DNA of 64,000 bases from Chelativorans sp. YIM 93263 (lineage in GTDB: Bacteria; Pseudomonadota; Alphaproteobacteria; Rhizobiales; Rhizobiaceae). Every line of letters starts with the position of its first letter. The first letter of the stretch is position 1. The position numbers and the translations under genes are program-made. Positions 60,497 to 64,000 of the stretch are shown here, one piece after another. The notes below the pieces were generated by a model. The model was not told where the DNA came from, searched no databases, and worked only from the letters and a program-made list of their open reading frames with translations. The DNA is taken from NCBI RefSeq assembly GCF_028767125.1, contig NZ_JAKCWP010000003.1, forward strand, positions 372,001-436,000. The letters are read 5' to 3'.

Positions 60497-62017
60497 CTAT
60501 GTCTCCATTGAAGTGGTCACCGCATTGCGCCGGCGCCACGCCCGCAACGCCTGCCACAAAGAGAGCAGGAGCAAGCCCAGGGCGAGAGCGAGAAGGCCAG
60601 CACTGATCGGGCGCTCGATGAAAATGGCCAGATCCCCGCGCGATACCAGAAGCGCTCGCTTGAAATGCTCCTCGATCAGCGGGCCGAGGATGAAGCCCAG
60701 CAGAACCGGAGCGGTCGGGTAGCGAAGCATGTTCATGAAGAAGCCAAGAATGCCAAAGGCGAGAGCAACGCCGACATCGAACGGGTTGGATCGCACCGAG
60801 TAGACACCCACGCAGATGAGGAAGAGCATGGTCGGGTAGAGCACTCGATAGGGGACTGTCAGCAGCCGCACCCAAAGGCCGATCAGCGGCACGTTGAGTA
60901 CCAGCAGCATGATGTTGCCGATCCAAAAGCTGGCCACCAGTCCCCAGAACAGCGTCGACTGCTCCTGAATGAATTGCGGCCCGGGGATGATGCCGTGGAT
61001 CATCAGCGCGCCCAGCAGAATGGCCATCACCGCATCGCCTGGCACGCCGAGGCTGAGCGTCGGGATAAAGGCCGCCTGCACGGCGGCGTTGTTGGCCGAT
61101 TCCGGCGCCGCGACACCTTCGACGGCACCCTTACCGAAGCGGGACGGGTCCTTCGCCACGCGCCGCTCCACCGCATAGGCGATGAAGGTCGCCATCGAGG
61201 GTCCGGAGCCCGGCAGCGCCCCGATGATTGAGCCGATGCCGGCGCCGCGCAGCGACGGCCACGGAATCCGGCGCCAATCGTCGCGCGTCGGCAGCAGGGA
61301 ACGAAACGTAATGTCGCGCGCCAGGACCTGCGGTTGTTCGCGCCGGACTAGGGTCGACAGGATTTCCGATATGCCGAACAAGCCCATGGCGATGGCGACA
61401 AGCTGAAAGCCCTCCGCCATTTCGTAGCGGCCGAAAGTAAAACGCATGAGGCCGGAATTGATGTCCGTCCCGGGAATGGCGAGCGCCAAACCCAGCACCA
61501 CCATGGCGAGCCCTTTGAGAGGCGAGCCGACGCTGAAGGTCGAAGCGGCTACGAGACCAAGGAACATTGCCGAGAAATACTCTGCCGAGTTGAACGAAAG
61601 CGCCAGGTTCGCGAGCATTGGCGTAAAGAACATCATCAGGCAGATCGCGAACATGCCGCCGAAGAAGCTGGTTATCGACGTCGTGAACAGCGCCACGCCG
61701 GCGCGCCCGTCGCGTGCCATTGGATATCCGTCGAGGCAGGTGACGGCCGCCGTCGCGGTGCCTGGAATGTTCAGCAGGATCGCAGCGGTCGAGCTGCCAT
61801 ACTGAGCGCCGTAGAAGATGCCAGCCAGCATGATCAGCCCGACCATCGGGTCGAGATAGTAGGTGAGCGGCAGGAGCATCGCGATTGCCGCCAGCGCGCC
61901 GATGCCGGGAAGGACGCCGACAAACGTGCCGACGGATACACCGATGAAACAGAAGAGCAGCGCGTCCAGGCTGAGGGCGGCCGAAAAACCGTGTGAGAGA
62001 TTGGCGAGCGTTTCCAT
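60497..62017 (-). CDS. tctA: Tripartite tricarboxylate transporter large permease TctA
   Basis: 506 residues with about 11-12 membrane helices. TctA signature: VGVLPGIGALAAIAMLLPLT, GIFYGAQYGSSTAAILLNIP, GTATAAVTCLDGYPMARDGR, GIGSIIGALPGSGPSMATFI, VEGVAAPESANNAAVQAAFI and PTLSLGVPGDAVMAILLGAL. Couples proton or sodium flux to uptake of carboxylates handed over by a TctC binding protein. No tctC lies in the window; it may be just upstream, past the right edge. 3 bp after tctB. Confidence 0.92.
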   Translation of the reverse strand: METLANLSHGFSAALSLDALLFCFIGVSVGTFVGVLPGIGALAAIAMLLPLTYYLDPMVGLIMLAGIFYGAQYGSSTAAILLNIPGTATAAVTCLDGYPMARDGRAGVALFTTSITSFFGGMFAICLMMFFTPMLANLALSFNSAEYFSAMFLGLVAASTFSVGSPLKGLAMVVLGLALAIPGTDINSGLMRFTFGRYEMAEGFQLVAIAMGLFGISEILSTLVRREQPQVLARDITFRSLLPTRDDWRRIPWPSLRGAGIGSIIGALPGSGPSMATFIAYAVERRVAKDPSRFGKGAVEGVAAPESANNAAVQAAFIPTLSLGVPGDAVMAILLGALMIHGIIPGPQFIQEQSTLFWGLVASFWIGNIMLLVLNVPLIGLWVRLLTVPYRVLYPTMLFLICVGVYSVRSNPFDVGVALAFGILGFFMNMLRYPTAPVLLGFILGPLIEEHFKRALLVSRGDLAIFIERPISAGLLALALGLLLLSLWQALRAWRRRNAVTTSMET

Positions 62018-62020
62018 AGC

Positions 62021-62467
62021 TCACCACCAGAACGGGTCGAGCGAAACGCCGAGCCCGGGAACGAAAAGGAGGTAGCCGGCAATGGCAATGACTGCCGCCG
62101 ACAGCAGGGCCGGCATCGCCCGGAACGGCGGGTCGGCGAACGCCGCAAGCACGATCATGCCGAGGGTTGCCGGAATCATACCGATGTGGCGTACCGTGAA
62201 GGCGAAGAACAGGATCGACAGGCCGATGGCAATGAGCGGTCGCAATCGGATCTCAAAGACCTCCTCCGGCGCGCGCAACGCCTCGAAGAGCAGACCGACG
62301 CCGAAGAGAGCGAGGAGCGTGCCCAGCGCCACCGGCATGAAGCCCGCCCCCATCCGGCGCAGCGACCCCAGTGGATAGTCCATGCCTTTCGCCGCCATGA
62401 AGACGCCGAAGGCGAGCACGGTCAGCGCCGCCGCCGTCTCCGGCCAGTTGATGTGTCGTCCCTTCAT
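62021..62467 (-). CDS. tctB: Tripartite tricarboxylate transporter small subunit TctB
   Basis: 148 residues with four membrane helices: AALTVLAFGVFMAAKGMDY, GFMPVALGTLLALFGVGLLF, RPLIAIGLSILFFAFTVRHI and IPATLGMIVLAAFADPPFRA. The SLRRMGAGFMPVALG segment is the TctB motif. Small membrane subunit paired with TctA. It follows the carboxylase gene by 20 bp. Confidence 0.88.
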   Translation of the reverse strand: MKGRHINWPETAAALTVLAFGVFMAAKGMDYPLGSLRRMGAGFMPVALGTLLALFGVGLLFEALRAPEEVFEIRLRPLIAIGLSILFFAFTVRHIGMIPATLGMIVLAAFADPPFRAMPALLSAAVIAIAGYLLFVPGLGVSLDPFWW

Positions 62468-62487
62468 GCCGCCTCCCTATTGTCGCC

Positions 62488-64000
62488 TTACCAGGCGTCG
62501 ACCATGGGTCGTTTGGACTCTTTCGGCAGTCGCGCCCGCGGCACCGCGGCCAATCCCGCCGCCAACAGGCTTCTGGTCTCGGCCGGGTCGATGACAGCGT
62601 CGATGCTGAGATAGGGGGCGATATTGACGGCCTTGCCCGCCTCATACATGCCGGCGACGATCTCGCGATAGCGTTCATCGCGCGCCTGCGAATCCGTGAT
62701 CGCCTCGAGCTCCTTGCGGAAGCCCAAACGCGCAGCGCCTTCAAGGCCCATGGCGCCAAATTCTCCGGACGGCCAGCTGAGCGTCATCTGGCTGCTTTCG
62801 TGAAAGCTGCCGCCGCTCATGGCCATCGCCCCCAGGCCATAAGCCTTGCGCAGGATCACCGTCAGGAAGGGCGTGTTGAGGCTGGCTCCCACCAGGAACA
62901 TCCGGCTGAAATGGCGGACATTGGCGCGCGTTTCCGCGTCCGGGCCCACCATAAAGCCGGGCGTGTCGACGAGACTGATGATCGGCAGGTCGTAGGCATC
63001 GCAAAGCTGCATGAAGCGCGCCGCCTTGTCCGCCTCGTCACGATCGAGCGCTCCGCCATTGACGGCGGCAACATTGGCCATGACGCCGCACGGGCGGCCT
63101 TCGATGCGGATAAGCGCCGTCACCAGCGCGGGACCGAACTGGCGGCGCAGTTCAAGCACGCTGTCCTTGTCGGCCACCATCTCTATCAAGGGCCGTACGT
63201 CATAGGCGCGTTTGCGGTCTTCAGGAACCGCGCCGCGCAGCATGCGCTCATCACCCGCCTCCCAATCCTCAAGTGAACCCTGGAAATAGGACAGATACTT
63301 GCGGGCGGCAGCTGTGGCTTCTGCTTCGTCCGCAACGAGGACGTCGATAACCCCGTTCGGCGCCTGCACCGAAACGGGTCCAACCTCTTCCGGCCGGTAA
63401 ACGCCAAGCCCCGCCCCTTCGATCATCGCCGGTCCGCCCATACCGATATTTGCATCCTCGGTGGCTATCACCACGTCGCAGACCCCCAGTACGGCCGCAT
63501 TGCCGGCAAAGCAACGCCCCGAAACGATACCCACCATCGGAGCCACGCCAGACATGCGGGCGAGCTGCCAGAATGTCGGGTTGGCGAGATTCACGCCCGG
63601 GCGGTTATCCGTGTCACCTGGACGGCCGCCGCCGCCCTCGGCATAGATGACGACGGGCAATGCTGACCTTTCTGCCACCCGCAGAAGCCGGTCCGTCTTA
63701 CGATGGCCGATATTGCCCTGGGTGCCCGCAAAGACCGTATAGTCATAGGACATGACCGCCGCACGTGCCCGTTCGGAGCCAAAGATCGAGCCATTGATGG
63801 TGGCAAGCCCCGCCACAAGTCCGTCGGCCGGGCTGATCTGCCGCAGATGCTCTTCCGAATGGCGGCTGCGCTGCGCGGCGACGGCCAGCGCGCCATATTC
63901 GACAAAACTGCCTTGATCGCAGAGATCCGCGATATTCTCGCGCGCGGTACGCTTGCCCTTTGCATGCCGCCGTTTGACGGCTTCGGGCCGGGCGGCGTCG
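62488..64000 (-). CDS. Acyl-CoA carboxylase carboxyltransferase subunit (cut by window end)
   Basis: The reading frame runs off the right edge, so about 503 residues are visible and the N-terminus is missing. Carboxyltransferase features: TARENIADLCDQGSFVEYGA, VVIYAEGGGGRPGD, GIVSGRCFAGNAAVLGVCDV, ATEDANIGMGGPAMIEGAGL, KAARFMQLCDAYDLPIISLV followed by DTPGFMVGPDAE, and LRKAYGLGAMAMSGGSFHES. Related to propionyl-, methylcrotonyl- and geranyl-CoA carboxylase beta subunits; no biotin carboxylase lies in the window. First visible gene of the beta-oxidation operon. Confidence 0.88.
   Translation of the reverse strand, partial: DAARPEAVKRRHAKGKRTARENIADLCDQGSFVEYGALAVAAQRSRHSEEHLRQISPADGLVAGLATINGSIFGSERARAAVMSYDYTVFAGTQGNIGHRKTDRLLRVAERSALPVVIYAEGGGGRPGDTDNRPGVNLANPTFWQLARMSGVAPMVGIVSGRCFAGNAAVLGVCDVVIATEDANIGMGGPAMIEGAGLGVYRPEEVGPVSVQAPNGVIDVLVADEAEATAAARKYLSYFQGSLEDWEAGDERMLRGAVPEDRKRAYDVRPLIEMVADKDSVLELRRQFGPALVTALIRIEGRPCGVMANVAAVNGGALDRDEADKAARFMQLCDAYDLPIISLVDTPGFMVGPDAETRANVRHFSRMFLVGASLNTPFLTVILRKAYGLGAMAMSGGSFHESSQMTLSWPSGEFGAMGLEGAARLGFRKELEAITDSQARDERYREIVAGMYEAGKAVNIAPYLSIDAVIDPAETRSLLAAGLAAVPRARLPKESKRPMVDAW

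Overview
The window reads as chromosomal DNA of a GC-rich alphaproteobacterium of the order Hyphomicrobiales, most likely a Phyllobacteriaceae-type organism (Mesorhizobium, Nitratireductor or a relative). The support is MucR, a DivJ/PleC-type cell-cycle kinase, DUF5330, DUF1491, DUF2336 and DUF6456 proteins, a class 3 (rhizobial) asparaginase, the betI-betA-betB order, a mutA-mutB pair, and a degenerate intergenic palindromic element of the kind I recall as abundant in Mesorhizobium genomes. No database was searched; family names come from recognised motifs.

Layout. 1-1530: end of a LysR regulator, a broken GFA-family gene, and a RES/Xre toxin-antitoxin pair with twin operator palindromes. 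1.7-11.4 kb: housekeeping and cell-envelope genes (PBP1A, DUF1214/DUF1254 pair, small conserved proteins, a membrane histidine kinase, SufE). 11.4-16.2 kb: a phnDCEE-type ABC importer with a divergent DeoR regulator. 16.2-18.4 kb: a DUF6456/DnaA-C pair, a small conserved protein and mucR. 18.8-24.6 kb: a complete seven-gene Mrp cation/proton antiporter operon. 24.9-34.6 kb: msrB, oligopeptidase B, a VOC protein, a TetR-SDR-methyltransferase group, two c-type cytochromes, Fe-SOD, a class IV aminotransferase and an L,D-transpeptidase. 34.8-46.2 kb: methylmalonyl-CoA mutase, CorA, asparaginase, DUF3750, an SDR, betIAB and tRNA-Pro(CGG).

46.5-64.0 kb is the accessory part and the most interesting region: an apparently uncharacterised catabolic island. 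A minus-strand operon (SCP2-like protein, alpha/beta hydrolase, branched-chain-type ABC importer, aldehyde dehydrogenase) faces a plus-strand operon (SMP-30 lactonase, beta-hydroxyacid dehydrogenase) followed by an IclR regulator. A second minus-strand operon holds an acyl-CoA carboxylase subunit (cut by the window end), TctB and TctA permeases, a FadJ-like bifunctional beta-oxidation enzyme, and a thiolase with its DUF35 partner. Related inverted repeats sit in the divergent promoter and in front of the IclR gene. Together these suggest uptake, hydrolysis, oxidation and CoA-dependent chain shortening of one unidentified organic acid or ester, with the product possibly feeding central acyl-CoA metabolism. 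The substrate cannot be read from the sequence.
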